DNA of 64,000 nt from assembly GCF_022682495.2 (NCBI RefSeq), contig NC_071396.1:21077735-21141734 (forward strand). The letters are read 5' to 3'. Below, in pieces: positions 11,454-29,412 of this stretch. Origin of the DNA: Desmodus rotundus. Lineage: Eukaryota; Chordata; Mammalia; Chiroptera; Phyllostomidae. The notes below the pieces were generated by a model. It saw only the letters and a list, made by a program, of their open reading frames with translations, did not search any database and was not told where the DNA came from. The translations under genes and the position numbers were made by a program. How positions within the stretch are numbered: position 1 is the first letter of the stretch; each line of letters opens with the position of its first letter.

Positions 11454-11809
11454 AAAATGCAGGGAGCAAAAGGGTAAACACATCTCTTATCAGAAAAATC
11501 ACAGCATGTGAGTGAGAATCAGGAAGGAACAAGAAAAGCTCCACCGAACCGTGCCCACCATAGCCAGGAGTGACACCACGTGATGAGTTGGGGAAACACC
11601 TGAGGCTTTCTCATTCATCATGGTTTCACTTTCTGGAAAACACTGTTGAACTGACATCTGCCGCGTGCACCTGCACCACTTGTCTGCTGGGAGGCAAGTG
11701 TACACCTGCGATCCACACCCAAGGACGGCGGCCGGTGACCGCACACTCCAGTGAGGATGTGAGAGACAGAGGGTACTCCTGAAACGCTGCCATAGCACAG
11801 TAGGTAAAA

Positions 11810-12055
11810 TAACCTGTGTGTGCTGAGCACTCCCTGTGTGCTGAGTCCTAAGCTAAAAGATTACACGCGTTATTTTATCTGCACAGTAAAACTCTGAAAC
11901 AGGAGCTGTGACCACAGCTGCCTTGCAGATGCCAGGTGTCAGTGGCGTGAAACCAGGCCGACATTTCAGAGCCAGTGGGGTCACACAGAGCTGGGGGGTA
12001 AGCCCCCAGGTCTGTCTGACTCCAAAGCGCATCCTGTCACTGGGGTGCTGTACTG
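11810..12055 (-). repeat. MIR, antisense, nearly full length
   Basis: It runs from tgctgagcactccctgtgtg through cgcgttattttatctgcaca and ggggtcacacagagctgggg to ccaggtctgtctgactccaa and agcgcatcctgtcactggg. All segments are in the order of antisense MIR. Confidence 0.8.
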
Positions 12056-12209
12056 CCTTCCGCGTGACGTGAAGTTGTAAGTCAGCTTTTGGGGGGGCGC
12101 CACAGGCAACAGCTAGTGAGCGCAGTGGGGGAAGAACAGCAGGGAAAACGAACTCCTCTTCCATTCCACTTTATTTCTTCTAGTAACTTACTACCTGTGC
12201 CTCTTTGTC

Positions 12210-13480
12210 TAGTCTTTGTCCTTGTGTTCAAAATACAAAAACTTTACTCAGAATGACCTTCGAATAATAGTACGCCACTCCGTGTGTGGCGTGAGGAATT
12301 CCAACAGTTCGCTTCCTCCCGTCCTTGTGTACTATCACTCGTTTTATTTTTGCGCAGGCTGGAAACACCTAAGATACTGTTACTATTTTTGCTTTCGATC
12401 AAAATTGCTCTTTGAGAGCAATCGAAAATCAGAAAGATTTTATTTTACTGTCCCTTATTCTGTTTATCATGCTCTATTTCTTTGTGTACATTTCAACCTG
12501 TGTCTTATTTCCTCGACCTGAAGATCTTCCTGAAACAATGCTCGTGCATGGGCCTCTTTACAATGAATTGTCAGTTTTATTTGGTACAGAAAGTGCTGCT
12601 CTTTTATTTTTGAAAGGTGCCTTCGCTGGGTGTAGAATTCGATGTTGACAGCCCCCGCCCCCACACTTTTTAGTGTTTTTAAAATGTGACTCCATTGTCT
12701 TCTGACTTACACTGCAGATGAAAGCCTTCTGTAATTTTTACTCTGGTTTTTCTGTACGTACTGTGTCATTTTCTTCTCTGGCTGCCTTCAAGGTTTTCTC
12801 TCCCTCTTTTGTCTCTAGCAATTCGACTACGATGAGCCTCGTCCCGCAGGACTTGTTGTCACTTGTCTGTTTGCCGATTTGTTCGCCTGTTTGGGAGTTT
12901 GTCCCTGGCGTTATCTGATATTCTCGAATGTGGGGCTTGGTGTCTGGCATTATTTTGAAAATTTCCTGGTTATTATTTCTTCAAATGCTTCTTTTGGCCT
13001 CTCCTTTTTCTGAGGCTCCAACTATGCGCGCGTTAGTTGGATATTTTCTGCAGCTCGTGGATATTCGGTAATGGCTTCTTTTCTGAATTCGCTCGGATTT
13101 ATCTCCGTGTTTCGCTTTAGGTCGTTTCTCTGGACTTGTCTTCAAGGTCGCTAGTTCTCTCCTTGGCTGTGGTGGTGTGATGACCTCCTGTGAGCATCCT
13201 GTATCTCTTACTGTGTTTCCCATTCTAATCATTTCCACCTGAGCCTCTCCTTTACCGCTTCCATCTCCCTGCTGGAATTTGCCGTCTAATCTTCCGTATT
13301 GTATTTCTGTCCCATTAGAGCCTTGACGTGGTCCCACCTACGTTTCATATCTGAGTCTTGCTCCAATTGCTGCCTTGCCTTTTAGGGAGTGTATGTTCTT
13401 TTCTTGCTTTTTATGTGCCTTATAATTTTTTTTGTTCAAAACTGGTCATCTTTTAGAGGACTACAGAGAATAAAGTAAAT
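12210..13480 (-). repeat. L1 (or HAL1) remnant, antisense
   Basis: About 1.3 kb of T-rich sequence follows antisense L1: gactccattgtcttctgact, ctggctgccttcaaggtttt, then tggttattatttcttcaaat, a tctgaggctccaactatgcg phrase and ctccctgctggaatttgcc. Open frames here are fragments of the element and are broken. Confidence 0.65.
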
Positions 13481-15029
13481 AGATTTTACGCTTGGAACTC
13501 AGCATGCCTTTCCTTCTGCTAGATTTTTAATGCAGGAGTAGGAGGCTGGCGGGGAGGGGATCATTGTTACTATGGTTACCTACAGGGCACCACAGGCTGC
13601 CGCCCTCCAGGCGGGGCAGCTGTATTCAGGTTGGACTTGGTTCACCAGAGCAGCGTCGGCTGTGTCCTCAGCCGCAGGTCTGCGCTGCACGCCCCCGGCA
13701 TGTCTCTCTGCGTGCTTCCTGCCCCTCCCGCATCAGTACCTGCTTTCACTTTTTACTTGAAACTTGTTAGCTTGGTGGCGGGAGGGGAGGGTGGAAGGAG
13801 AGAACCTTCCCTGTTTTCTAATTAAGCCTCAGTCTTAGTCCTTCACGGCGTCCCTTTGACTCAGGGCCGTGTCCTTCTCAGTCCTCCTGTCCCTCCCGCT
13901 GCAGCTGTGGGTCCAGCAGGCACTGCCACACATTCCTCAGGGGTGGGGTTGTTCTTGTTGTCATCTGTCCCCCAGCTGCAGGGAGTTTGCCCCAGTGCCC
14001 CAGGGCAGTATGTGTTCACTTTTTCTCCACAGACTAAGACTGAGCTCGGTGCGGGACATCGGGGAAAGGGGCTGGCAGAGTTCTGTGCCCGCGCTCGGGC
14101 CGGCCGCTTCCTTCCTCTGGGTCTGTGCCACTTCATATCTTTTCTTAGGGTCCCCTCCAGTCTTTTCCGTGAGCTCCTAGTGGGGCGCACAGAGAAGGGA
14201 CCTGCGGTTCCTATAGGCCCCAGGGCTTCATTCACAGGGTCCCCCCGGGCCCGCACTTGGCTGTCACCAGGCCATCAGCTCTTCGGGCCAAACTAATCCT
14301 ACCAGGGTGTGCTTGCATCTGCCCCAGGTGAGCGATCACTTATTGTCTCCACGCTCCCTGCAGGGGTCTGTCTCTGCTTTGGCTGTAGCCTGGGTCACTG
14401 CTCTACACCCTAGTCCTCTGAAGGGGTAAAAAACAAGGCGTGAATGTGAAGTTTATCTGCCTTTCTTTTCTTATAAGGGTGGGAGGAATGCTCTTTTCAG
14501 CTTTGTGTGTCCCAGAGAGCAGACCAGAAGCCCTCTGAGCTACTTTTTAATTTGACATGAAATGTGATCGGTTTGGGATATAAGACAGAACGCTTTGACA
14601 AAAATGGAAAAGAAAGGATGGCCCCGTTGAAACAGCCACAGCCGAGCGAACGGCGGCAGCAGGGCTCTGCCGTGGGTGCTCTCCCTCCTGCTTGCTTTTG
14701 CCGGATTCTGCGTGGCTCGTTCCCACGCACCTACTCTTCTCGCAGGAGCGAGGTGGCGGCCAGAAGCCCACCTTCTCACGGCAGCCCCGAGGGGCGTAAC
14801 ACCTGCACCTGCTGGCTGCACCTCGGACTCTGCTTCCTCCTGCATCACCGATCGTCAGACTGTGACGGCAGATGTCAGACTGTGGCCAGCGCAGCGTGGG
14901 CCGTGGGTCCAAGCCGGTGGTCAGGGTCAGGGTCAGGGGAGTGTGCTGTGTTAACAGCCCCTGCACTGGCTCTGTGACCTCTTAGATAAGTGTGTGCCAT
15001 TTCCTTCAGCTATGGTTTTAATTAATTTT

Positions 15030-15390
15030 TGCAGCCTAGATGTCTGTCAGCAGTGTAGGAACTCGGGACTGTCCAGCAGAGACCAGAGACGACAAAGTAT
15101 TAGATGTGAGGTAGGGCAGTGCACACCAACAGTAAAGACGTCCGCGAGGTTTGAGGTGGAAAAGCCGAGTTTCCGAACAGTCTATATTGCTAATTCAATT
15201 TCAATGAAAAGGATGCACACACGTACACACACACACACACCCTTGTATTTCACATGTGCACACACACAGAAAATTCCAGAAACCAACCGTTAACTGTGGC
15301 TGGTACTAGAAGTTAGGTCAGCATGAAGTGGGTGACGAGAACTTTCACTTTGCGATTCTGAACTGTTTGGTATTGTTGAAGTGAGACTGT
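15030..15390 (+). repeat. L1 3' UTR-like remnant with (CA)n
   Basis: The flanks resemble the L1 3' end (gatgtctgtcagcagtgtag at the left; actttcactttgcgattctg and aactgtttggtattgttgaa at the right). Two CA-rich patches at about 15214-15242 and 15256-15268 interrupt it. Confidence 0.45.
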
Positions 15391-16740
15391 ATTATTAGAT
15401 TTGTGTTAAAAGACCACACATTTTGAAGTAGGAGTCGCTTCGTTCATGTGAGTACTGGATTGACGGGACGTACGGGTGTGAGCTCTGGGGGGAGCAGGCC
15501 AGTTAGATACCCGGGAGGCATGGGGGGGGCGGGATGGACAGGAAGCCGTTCCAAAGAGATGGAGGAAAAGCCGCATCACCCCTGCAGACATTTGCATCAT
15601 TGTTTCTCCTACTAAAATGCTGTGCAGGTAAAAGCAGCCTGAGCCTTGAGAGGAGACTTGGGAACTTAGCCTCCTTCCCGAAGGCAGAGTTCACGTGACC
15701 CGTGGGGTTTCCGTGGACCTCTGAGGGGAAGGTAACCCCCCAGAAACAGGACCCAGCGGCCACCTTTTCTCCACAGGCAACAAAGGCTAAATCAAACCCA
15801 AAACAATTGTGGGGAACCTGCGTCACATCTGCAGTAGTTGGATGAAGGCACAAATAAAGAACTCAGAGGGTTGCGGAGTCAAAGGCAGAGTGTATGTAGG
15901 AATGTGTCGTTTCCAGCACTTCATTCCAAGGCCCGTTGGGGCAGGATGCTTGGAGATCAAAGGTCGCACTGTCTCACCAGTCCCTTCCGTCCTCTGGTTC
16001 TTCCCAGCTGACGCCCGCGTGCCCTCCTTCCACAGTGAGCTGCACCAGAGCCCGAAACACACAGCGCTGCAGGTTCCATCGAATCCCGACCTCTGGGACG
16101 TGCGCATTCCCCGCTCTCGGTGGATGGAAACATTTCAGTGTGTCATGGGGACTTCGTTTGCATTTATGGATACACTAATGAGCGGTTATGAAATATGACC
16201 CTAGCTAATATTTTCTGTCGTGTTCTCCTAGGGGTCTGAAATTGTCTGGCTGCATGAGGCTGGCTAATCAAACCCGCGCCGGGTGCGTTTTCCGTTATTA
16301 GCTCCCATTCATTTGCCTAAGTAGCTCCCCCCCGCTGGCACTCCCTCCCTGCATCAGCCCTGTTTCTCTTTTCAGTGACAATTTTCCAAACTGCACTGCA
16401 CAGATGATAAACTGTTACCCTGGTTGCTTTCTCCTTTCCTAGTTTTCACTCTCCGTCACGGTTCTATTTGCACTTTATTGTTGTAGGTTAATCAGATTCC
16501 TCCTGTTGGATACCCCTTGCCTGAAAAAATTCTGCTATTATTTTCCATTTTATTATTAAATACGGTGTTTCCTGCAAAGTAACACTCATATCTTTCATCA
16601 GGTTTAAGAAAAAAATCTTTTATTACTAGGTTGCAAGGGATTGTTTTTTGAGTGGGTGTTGAATTTGTTTTCCAACATTCTGTTTGCATCAATTAAGCAT
16701 CATTTTTTAAAAACATTTTATGAAGCATCATATGTTTCTA

Positions 16741-16942
16741 AATTTTTTTAGAGAGAGGAGTAAGGGAGGTTGAAAGACAGGGAGAGAAACAACGTGTGAA
16801 ACGTAGGTGGGTTGCCTCTTGTGCGCCCCCTACTGGGGACCTGGCCTGAAACCCAGGCATGTGCCCTGACCAGGAATTGAACATGCGACCCTTGGGTTCC
16901 CCAGGCTGGCGCTCAACCCACTGAACCACATCAGCCAGGGCT
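16741..16942 (-). repeat. Ves SINE, antisense
   Basis: On the minus strand it reads agccctggctgatgtggttc, a tRNA-like head with B-box ggtc-gcatgttcaattcc, then gggcacatgcctgggtttca, ggccaggtccccagtagggg and a CT-rich tail. This longer version with 'cctgggtt ... ccagtaggggg' differs from the copies at 11243 and 43735. It interrupts T-rich L1-like sequence. Confidence 0.92.
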
Positions 16943-16969
16943 ACTTTCTTTGTTTTTAAAATATACTAA

Positions 16970-18480
16970 CATTTTTCTAATATTCAAACATGAGATGAAT
17001 CAAATTTGATCATGCTACGTTTTATAAATTCATTTTGTAAATATTTGATTGAGGAATTTTGCATTTATATTAATAGATGAGAATATCTATATTTTTTCAT
17101 AATATTCTTGTTCACTTTTTATATTGAAAAATACTCTCCCAGTATAAATATGAAGTTTTTCTTAGGTGCACATTCTAAGGCTGTATGTTCCCCCCTGTAA
17201 ACCGCTTTAGCCGAGTCCCACAAGTTATGGTTGACACCGCTGCTTTTCATTGTCATTCATTTTTAAATATTTTGTGATTTTGACTATCTTTTATTCTCAG
17301 TGAATTCAGCATTGTGTTTTTTGTTACATTTGAGTGCAGACTTTGTGGTTGTTATCGCTGTTGTTATTTTGTCTTCTTTTTGCTGCTGACTTCTAATCCA
17401 ATTGCAAGGCAGCTAGCATGGTTTCATTTCTTAGCATTAGTTAAGACTGCTTTTGTAGTTGAATGAGGCATATCTTGTAAATGGACATGTGCTTGAAAAT
17501 GATATGCTTTCTCCTTAGTTAGCTGCAAGGTTCTAATACACATATCTCTAAAATAAAGCTTGTTGATTCTGTTGATTTATTAAACTATTGTTTTGTGAGA
17601 TGCGTGTCTTAAAATCTCTCCCTAGGATGATAAATTTGTTCGTCTCACCCTAATTCTGCTCTTTTGATTTTAGACACCTTGAGAGGGTGTGGTTAAGGGT
17701 ATACATTCCAGTTATTTTATCTCTGTCGGCTCTTCCCTCTTATCACTGTGTACTGAGTTTTATTTTTTGTTAGACTGAAAGTCTATTTTGTCTAATGTTA
17801 ATAGAGTTCAACAAGCTTCCTTTCAATTAGGATTTACCTGGTATCTTTTTATTTTATACCCTTATAAAAAACTCTCTCATTTTAATATTTCTTATACAAG
17901 CATCTATGAATCCAGATTTTTCTTTCTAACACAGACTGGGAATCTATGTACTTTAGTAGCAGATTGTATCTGTTTACATTTACTGTGATTACTGATGTTT
18001 TGTTCCATCACAATATTTTTTATTCTATATTTACGATTTTTCTTTGTTTCCCCCACCCCACCACTTTTTTCTTGCCTTTATTGAATGGAATGGATTTCCT
18101 TTGATCTCCTTTTTTCTTCTAGTGTTTTCTTCTCCTGTTTTTCTTCTAATTTGAATATTGTGTTCCTGGTCCTTCGGTGCGATGAATCCATTTTGATTCA
18201 TTCCTTCTGGAACGAATTTTCCTACTCCCCAAATCACCACCTTTGCCTCAAAATGTCTGATAGTTTTCCCCACTTCTTTTGTTGCTGGCCCTAACCCCGC
18301 CGAGTCCATTAACCTGTCCCCCTTGAACCTCCAAACGTCTTCCCATCCTTTCTGCCCCGTTTCTTGGCGTCTCCCATTTTGAATTCAGTTCACCTTTATT
18401 TTATCAGCCAGTCTCTATGGCTCCTTTCAGCCTCATGGGTCCCTTCAAGGTCAAACCTCACAGATTACAAATTTTGTGTA
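16970..18480 (-). repeat. L1 remnant, antisense
   Basis: AT-rich sequence with typical antisense L1 phrases: ccgagtcccacaagttatgg (compare 'gcatcccataagttttgg'), tgttagactgaaagtctatt, and gtatctgtttacatttactg followed by tgattactgatgttttg. The ends are approximate. Confidence 0.65.
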
Positions 18481-21400
18481 AACTTTTCGGAAGCGAATTC
18501 TTTCTGAGAAGGAAGCTAGCTGAATCTGACAACAAAATGTAAAAAAAAAAAAAAAGGCAAGTGATGGAACTAACTTGGGGGATCCTAAAGCCGGGATTGG
18601 AGGAGAGGCAGTGCCTGGGGCTGGGAGGAAGTTCCACTCTAATCACTCGGGATGATGTGTGTGCAGCTCCCCAGACAAGGCCCAACGTAGGGACAGGCAG
18701 TAAATGGTAAGTTTCTTCACCGGGGGAGGGAGCCCCAAAGGAAGGACAGCACCCACCTTGCTGCAGAGGGTGTAAGCGAGATGTGTTGGGGTCCCCTTTA
18801 TTTGGTGACACTCTCCTAAAACGGTTGTGGGTTTATGCAGATTGATTCCCTACCCATAGCACGGGTGTGGCGGCATGTCTGTGCCTAAGTGAGAAGATAT
18901 TTCCAAAAGAGGTCATTTAAAATGAGAGTATTTATGGTGTTTTTCTTTGGAAACAGCCCGAATTGCTACGTTGTGACTTCCTGTGCTCTTTCTGTAGTTT
19001 GGGGTTTTTTTGTTTTGTTTTTTAAGCAAAGAGACCCAAGTGACTTTGTTTTCTCTAATAGTTACACTTGGGTAACTGTGAAGCTTATTGTGCTTTGAGA
19101 GGGCTGAGATTTAAGGTGTTGAAAGCAGAATGTCAGGAATGAGAGAAGCTTCACGAAAGCCTCAAACTGTCTTCATGCAGGATCATAGCTAATCTACTGG
19201 GATTTCCGTTTAAAATACATCAACGGAATGTTAGTTGCGTTGGCAGGGCTTACTAAGAAAGGTGTTGGTGTTTTGTTTTATTAAATCTTACGTCACGTGC
19301 TTTATTATTTTATACGCAACGGCCTAATATGAGGCCTGAAGTGCATCTTCTTTCACGCTTCTAATTAATAACGGGTGTTCAGGTTTCCTTTGGTGCTCAG
19401 AGGTTACTCTTTGACATTACAGATTTTTCCTTCCTTCCCGGTTGCCCCCGGGAAGACGAGGACAAAGTGCAGAGGGAGAACAGGATGCTGAGTCTTTCTA
19501 ACAGGGGCACACATCGAGGAATACCACGCGTAAACCGTATCGATGTTCCTGGAGCTGGGCAGTCAGGAGGCACGGGTGACCCGGTGGCCTGTCTTTCTGA
19601 GACCCACGTGAGTGTGTCCAGGCTTGTAGGGCTGTATCGTCTTTTATGACTGGGCATTTGTACTGAAAAGTGCGTCCCAGGACAGAGCGAGCCCTTCACC
19701 ACTGGGCACCTGGAGAAGAGGTCCCTGACGGTGGCTGCAGCCCCCGCCCTCCGGCCCCCGCTCTCCGCTCAACCTTGCACTGCGTGGACACCTGACGTGC
19801 CTACAGCGTGTGCTCTTCCCCGTGGGCGTTGCAGAGAAGCCCTGAATGACTGCGTCGTGGGGCAGTCCCAGATACATCAAGAGCTGGCATTCCGGGGAGC
19901 GGCCCCCTTCCATGGCTGAGAACAGCAGAGTCTGTTTTTTGAGCTGCCTATTGGAAATCTTTCCCAAAGCTTATGTTTTATTCTTCACAGTGTTTGTGAA
20001 AATAAAGAAGACATAGAGACACATGGAAAAGGAGCAAAGATACCTGCAGCCCTGGCTGCAATGCGAGCCGGGGAGTGCCTGCCTCTGATTACTGGTTTTG
20101 CTTATGTGTAAACGTGAGTTTTGTGCTCAGCAAAGAGTAATTGTAATGAGTCATTTAATCATAATGCGGCCCAGCTGAACTCGGAGGAGCTTTAACCTTG
20201 CGGATGAGGCTTTCCCCGGGGCTGCCTGTCTGAGGGTAGTTGCTATGCCTGACCTACTTATCAGCTTTTTCAGGAGGTGGGAGAAAAGCCTCCCAGGATG
20301 TACTCAGACACGGAAAACCCAACAGGACTAACTCTCCATCCCCCATGATTCATTCTTGGGGCATTGGAAGGGTCATAGGTCGCATAAAGTCATCTCGTTT
20401 GTGCTTGCAGTTCTCACCCAATCATGAGTCACAAGCTAATTCTTAATAAATAGACTAAAAATTCTTAGCGGGGCGATCGAAAGCTTTCAAATCCAGAGGT
20501 ATTTCGTCTCGTTGAGTTTGGTTAGACATATGTGAGCAAGTTGTCGCGGGAGAGCCCACCCGTTTCTCAGGGGCTTTGCGCTCGGCACACTCTGGGGCCC
20601 TGCGTTTGAGTGGCTTCTCTTGTATAATTAGCACGCTCCTCCTCTGGCTGGGTCAGCACTGGGGTTGGCAGGAAATGGTGCTGGCCTTTAGAAGAAATCT
20701 GTTGACAGAAGTGAGTCGAGCTTTTGAGTCTGCGTTCACACTGTCATCTCACAGTCTGTACAAGGCCCACCCTGCGGACTGGTAGAAGTCACGTCGCTGG
20801 GGAAGACTTTGTCACGTGAGCCTAAGAGAGGTGACTGCGGGCTGACAGAGCGTAGCTGAGTAAACCGGGTCCTCCAGCGTCAGCGTCTCCAGCACTGGGA
20901 GCCAGGGTCCCGTCCAGCTTGGATGCAAGAGGCCCACCCCACCCAGGATTAGAACTGAGGTGGCTTTTCTGAAGCTCTGGGAAGTCAGCCCTTTCTGGTG
21001 GGTGCAGAGGAGAGGAAGTGAAAGTCGTTAGCGAAAACAGACATCCGGTTTTCTTTCCCAGAATTCGTGTTCCATCCCAGTTCTCAAGTCCAGTCCTGTC
21101 ACCTCTCTCCTCCATTTTTCCTCTTTTACCCTCCCTTTGTCCTCCCTTTCTCTGTTTCTTTGTCCCTCTCCCTGCCCCTCTCCCTCTGTCACGCTCCTCA
21201 CCCATTCTCTGTCCCTCTCATTCCCCATCGCCAGGGCAGCGACTGAGTCCCTGGTGGGCACGTGGAGCGCCCTGGGTTTCACACAGCCACGTGCCCGCAG
21301 CTGCTAAGAACCCCGTGCTGGCTGTGCCTTTGACAGAACCTGTCTTTGGCTCGTCCTGTGGGGCCTGCCCAGCGATGTTTAATTCTACTGTAGTTTTTCT

Positions 21401-21691
21401 CTAAAACCAGGCTGTTTGTGAGACCATGGTGGGACAGGAAGAGCAAGAGGAGGCCTTGGAGAGGACTCCAGTTAACCTCACGCAGTCCCGTACACTGTCA
21501 CGCAGCAATTCAGAGGAACCTCGCGTTTCAGCTCCACCGTCACGAGGCGGCCTTCACTGGAGGGCTGAGTGATCCTGATTCCTTGGACTTTCCCCGACAG
21601 TCCTATTTCCCAACCTTTGCAGCCTTTCCACCGCGGTCTCCTATGGTCTGTGCAACAGCTAATGAGCCTAGTTAAGAATTCTGATTTTTTT

Positions 21692-21890
21692 GCCCGGGTT
21701 GGAAGTGGCCCAGTCCGTTGGAGCATCCTCCTGACACCAAAAGGTTGTGGGTTTGATCCCCGGTCGGAGTGCACACCAGAGGCAACTGACCGATGTTTCT
21801 GTCTCACATCGTTGTCTGTCTGTCTGTCTCTCTCTTGCCCTTCCTCTCTAAAATCAGTAAATATACCCTTGGGTAAGGATTTAAAAAGAC
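21692..21890 (+). repeat. Ves SINE, sense
   Basis: The head is gcccgggttggaagtggccc with ccgttggagcatcctcctga, then a ggtttgatccccggtc B-box, gaggcaactgaccgatgttt, TGTC-rich middle and ctaaaatcagtaaatatacc tail. Flanking duplications: aagaattctga at 21674-21684 and aagaattgtga at 21892-21902. The 230-residue minus-strand open frame crossing it is SINE-derived. Confidence 0.92.
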
Positions 21891-22755
21891 AAAGAATTGT
21901 GAGTATTTTCCCTCTTTTTACACTATGGCCTTGGCGAGTGTACTTTATGTCTTGTATGCTCGCCAGCCTAGGAACACCCAGTCCGGGAGCATTCCGTGTG
22001 AATGGGGAGTGTCCGTGGGGTTTGGAGAATGTCCCGGTAGCACACGTGCTGCCGCCACATGGAAGTGACAGCGGTGGACTTGGGAGTCTGGGACTTGTCC
22101 CTTGGTTCGCACCGAGAGGCAGAGGGCCGCGGTCAGGGCGGTCTGTCTCTCTCCATCCGTCTCCGCACATTCATACTCCGCATCTCCAGCCCAGACCCCG
22201 GCGCACGTCCGCCCTCCGAGTTCATTCTTAGTGCACAGGAGGTCTCTTCTCTCCACGCCTGCTCCTCCCCAAAACTTAGGTCTTCCCGTGCTGGCTTGTC
22301 TGGCACACATGACAGGTTCCACGTCCTGTCTTGGTGTCCAAAGTGCCTGTGACTTGTAATTCTGTGTTTTCCCAACGAGAGCAGCTGAAGACCTAAGATG
22401 AACCTAACACACAGACACCTGAACAATGTCAGTGATGACTCTCCCTGTAAACGACCCAGTGTGCACGCGGGAAGACCGCCACGCCACGCGTGTTTGTCTA
22501 AGAAAGGCAATGAGCTCCTCCGTGTCGATCCGAGGGCCGAAATAATAATCAGCCTGGGGAGGTGAAATGATGCTAGTTTCTTCTGATCACCTTGTGTCTG
22601 TTTTCAAACATCCTTAAGCAGGTGCCTCGCCTGCAGGAGGACAAAGCCAGGTGAGAGTAAGCAGCCAGCAGCAGTTTCCCCGCGCCGTCTGAGCCGGAAT
22701 GCACGCGGGCGCTTTAAACGACGCTGGTGCCACTGCCCGGGGTCGTCACCTCTGA

Positions 22756-27411
<4,656 letters not shown>

Positions 27412-28375
27412 TAAGGCCCCGAGGTTGGCGCTGACTCGCTCTCGCTAAGATCTGTGCTTCAGCAGACGTCCCTCTACGCAGAGGTCCAGGCTCCGCGTCT
27501 TGCCAGCTGCGGTGGGAGGTGGGGGGGACAGAGCATGTGTGTCCTGGGTGCCTCCCCAGTTCGGGGACCAGCACAGGGGCTTCGGGGCTCCTGACAACGT
27601 GACCAATCAGGCCGGCCACCTCTGGGCGCTAGTCCGGGTTTCAGCAGCTGCGGAGGACAGTGAGCTGTCTCTGTGGATGTGAGTCGTTGCCCTCCCCAGA
27701 AAGGTTGTCTGAGGCCATCGCCGTGGCATCCGAGACGCTGGGACGGGCCCGGGATGGCCCACGTTCTCTCTGGGAGCGTTCTAGATATGCGTGTCCTGCA
27801 TTGTGTGTGTGACATGCATCGCAACTCAAGGTGAAAGACGGCCCCGCTTCTCATGCCCTGCGTGAGCCCCACTACACGCAGAACATGATTCATATACTGC
27901 TTCCGGACCATTCGGACTGGTGGGCAATCCGTCTCCTCCTCCGGCAAGTGGTGAGGGAGGGGGGGCGGTCGTTTTTTAAGGGAGGGCAGGAACAAGGGAC
28001 GATGGTTCCCTAAGTGATTTTCACAAGGTCTTGTCCACGTGTGCGGGAAGGGCCTGAGGGCCACCGCACTTCAGCAGGGCAGGGGCGTCACTCCGCACGC
28101 CCTGTGGGACCTGATTCCGACCTCCGTGGCCCGAATTCTCTGGCCTACCTGTGCTTTGCCTCATGAACCCCAGCCCATCCCCTGTAAGACGTCTGCATGG
28201 TGCACGACTCTGGCCCTTTACAGCGAGCCCTTTGCGAGACCTGTGACGTCCGTTCCTCCCGGCAGATGGTTGTGTGAACATAAAACGCACATCCTTTGGG
28301 GAGGTGGTAGGGCTGCCCGCCTGCCTAGGCTCACACCTCACCTCCACCACTCCACGCTGGCTTGCCCAGGCCCCT

Positions 28376-28470
28376 CTCTCCTCTTGCGCTAAATGGGGCA
28401 GATAACGGGAGGGTGCGAGTTCACAGACTTGAAGCACCTGGACCAGGGCCTGGCGCGGAGGAAACACCAC
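28376..28470 (+). repeat. MIR fragment
   Basis: Short match to the MIR 3' half: gctaaatggggcagataacg, then cttgaagcacctggaccagg and gcctggcgc. Confidence 0.45.
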
Positions 28471-29367
28471 GGGAGCCTGCGGTGCTGGGCTCCTCCCCGA
28501 CCTCTGTGCACCAGTCTCCCCGCTTGGTGCAGCTGACCGGTGCTAACACGGCTGCGTGCATCGCTCTCCCCTCCCCATGCACTCCCACGTGGGGGCGCCT
28601 GGGGGAAAAGGAACCAAACCAGAGCTCCCTCAGCAGCCAGTGCTGGGACCTCCAGGAGGTCAGGGCCTGGTGTTTCTGGCAGGTCCCTGCTGTCCTCAGA
28701 GCCTTGGGCGTCGTGCAGGACGAGTAAAGTTGTCCTGAGTTTCCCACGTGACGAGTGTCCCCTCATGCATTTGTCGATAGAGACCTCGTGCCTATTTCCA
28801 GAACCGGAGAGTAAAAGTAAACCACCGGAATGTAGGTCTTTACACTTCTTTAGGAGAAACAGTTTTGGACCCTTTCAGAAGTCTGAAAACCATGCTCCTG
28901 GGAAGTGCAAACGCTTTGAAGTGAGAGGCGTGGTCTCTCTCGTGCTTTTAACTGCAAGAAGTACTCTGTTTTAAACTTGACTGTTGAAACAAAGGATTTC
29001 TTTCTGTCTTCTATTCTCGGAGGGGTTGGGAACTGGTCTTTCTGGCCTGGGAGGGCTGGATGTAAGCAACGCACATCCCTGTTGAGCTGGAAAGGGTCTT
29101 AGCTTTCCCAGTACAAAGGGGACGGGAGAGCTCTGTGGGAGGCTCTCATGCTGGGAGGCGTCCTGCTTCCTGACTTGGCCGCCTCCCCCCCACCTCGGCC
29201 CAGCTGGCATTGCAGGGCTGACTCGGGGTGTGCGTGCGTTACCGTGGGCTTCCAGAGCGGGACCTGGGTTTCTCTGTTCAGTCTCACCAAGAATCGATTC
29301 TGCTGTGGTCCTCAGTTGAGCAGCCTATTATGTGTTGGGGGCAGGGGGCACCTTTGGGCAGCCTGCC

Positions 29368-29412
29368 CGTGAGTGGGGGGGCCTGTGGGGGGTCCTGTGG
29401 GGGGGTGCGCGA
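29368..29412 (+). repeat. G-rich tandem, quadruplex-forming potential
   Basis: Runs of six or seven G separated by cctgt or tcctgt repeat three times within about 40 bases, meeting the G3+N1-7 pattern on the coding strand. Confidence 0.75.

Noticed and set aside
14921..14940. Telomere-like (GGTCAG)n repeat
   Set aside because: Only about three hexamers, differing from TTAGGG and too short to be an interstitial telomeric block.
21478..22231. Overlapping open frames of 230 and 220 codons on opposite strands
   Set aside because: Both cross the Ves SINE at 21692-21890 and have no family resemblance. Long frames on both strands at once point to base composition rather than coding.
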